From Adhaeribacter arboris (GTDB lineage Bacteria; Bacteroidota; Bacteroidia; Cytophagales; Hymenobacteraceae): DNA of 64,000 nucleotides. Where the stretch lies: contig NZ_PYFT01000001.1 in the NCBI RefSeq assembly GCF_003023845.1, positions 5,828,001-5,892,000 of the forward strand, read 5' to 3'. The notes beneath the pieces are model-generated. The model ran no database searches, was not told the origin of the DNA, and was given only the letters and a program-made list of their open reading frames with translations. Position numbers and translations under genes: made by a program. Shown one piece after another: positions 63,809 to 64,000 of the stretch; within the stretch, counting starts at the first letter, position 1; every line of letters starts with the position of its first letter.

Positions 63809-64000
63809 TTATTTGACGCCGGTGCTCCCGTACCCTCCGGCACCTCGCTCGGTATTAGAAAGCTCGCCTGCTTCCTGCCACACTACGGTTTCGTGCCGGG
63901 CAACCACCATTTGCGCAATCCGTTCCCCGTCTTCCACGGTAAACTCCTGATCGGATAAGTTGACGAGTAAAACTTTTAATTCGCCCCGGTAATCGGCATC
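63809..64000 (-). CDS. dut: dUTP diphosphatase, 3' end only
   Basis: The window ends inside the gene; 63 codons are present on the minus strand. They read [34 protein letters not shown] and the end motif [12 protein letters not shown], which is dUTPase motif 5 that closes over the nucleotide, plus motif 4 (GERIAQ). Dut removes dUTP and makes dUMP. Stop at 63809-63811. It is followed by the nucleotidyltransferase gene after 100 bp. Confidence 0.95.
   Translation of the reverse strand, partial: DADYRGELKVLLVNLSDQEFTVEDGERIAQMVVARHETVVWQEAGELSNTERGAGGYGSTGVK

Noticed and set aside
1-64000. CRISPR array, complete insertion sequence, prophage or biosynthetic cluster
   Set aside because: No regularly spaced short repeats, no intact transposase, no phage structural genes and no NRPS/PKS were seen. 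The repeats at 13-14 kb are a tandem duplication and palindromic elements.

Overview
The window looks like a chromosome segment of a gliding-type Bacteroidota, most likely a Cytophagales/Hymenobacteraceae member near Adhaeribacter (inferred from gene content, not a database search). Markers are a 2,437-residue SprA (type IX secretion translocon), DUF4292 and DUF4142 proteins, paired TatA/E genes, a maeB-ruvA-sprA-gcvH-vanZ gene order, a periplasmic propeller hybrid kinase and a TPR histidine kinase. Base composition is moderate to AT-rich.

Layout. 1-2.4 kb: 3' part of a hybrid sensor kinase. 2.4-3.4 kb: no gene, one diverged copy of a dispersed repeat. 3.4-10.9 kb: an accessory region of defence and toxin-antitoxin genes, many broken: bestrophin channel, decayed antitoxin/PIN toxin pair, zeta-toxin-like kinase with its small partner, truncated second bestrophin copy, Nmad2 protein with a small membrane partner, SBD-HNH nuclease resembling phosphorothioate-dependent restriction enzymes, HigA antitoxin with a decayed HigB, Abi gene out of frame at a G7 tract, HsdM remnant and two aldo/keto reductase 3' fragments. 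10.9-16.7 kb: the 5-oxoprolinase locus pxpB-pxpC / pxpA-NRAMP transporter. It is split by 1.4 kb carrying palindromic repeats and a perfect 397-bp tandem duplication, and pxpC is frameshifted.

16.8-37.1 kb: mixed single genes: NTF2-like protein, Tat-exported phosphoesterase, cyclase-family lipoprotein, two histidine kinases, amidohydrolase, FabH-like synthase, cold-shock protein, transglutaminase, several small ORFans, GNAT, tRNA-Arg(CCG), double-VOC protein, a conserved-looking gene broken at an A8 slippery tract, and DUF4142. 37.4-42.9 kb: GH25 lysozyme, kynureninase, a GH1-like hydrolase and kynurenine 3-monooxygenase.

43.1-64 kb: a dense, almost wholly minus-strand housekeeping block: VanZ, GcvH, SprA, RuvA, MaeB, MltD-like transglycosylase, GatA, two TatA/E, EnvC-like M23 protein, DUF4292 lipoprotein, TPR protein, sugar-nucleotidyltransferase and the 3' end of dut. 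Its genes are intact and tightly packed, in contrast with the repeat-rich, gene-fragment-rich first 15 kb.

The most unusual material is the defence graveyard (4.4-10.9 kb), where direct repeats made of host gene fragments flank the modules; the palindromic repeat family (2.6, 10.9, 11.3, 13.4, 13.8 and 14.5 kb); and single-base frameshifts at homopolymers in abi, pxpC, an antitoxin and the 34.3-35.0 kb gene.
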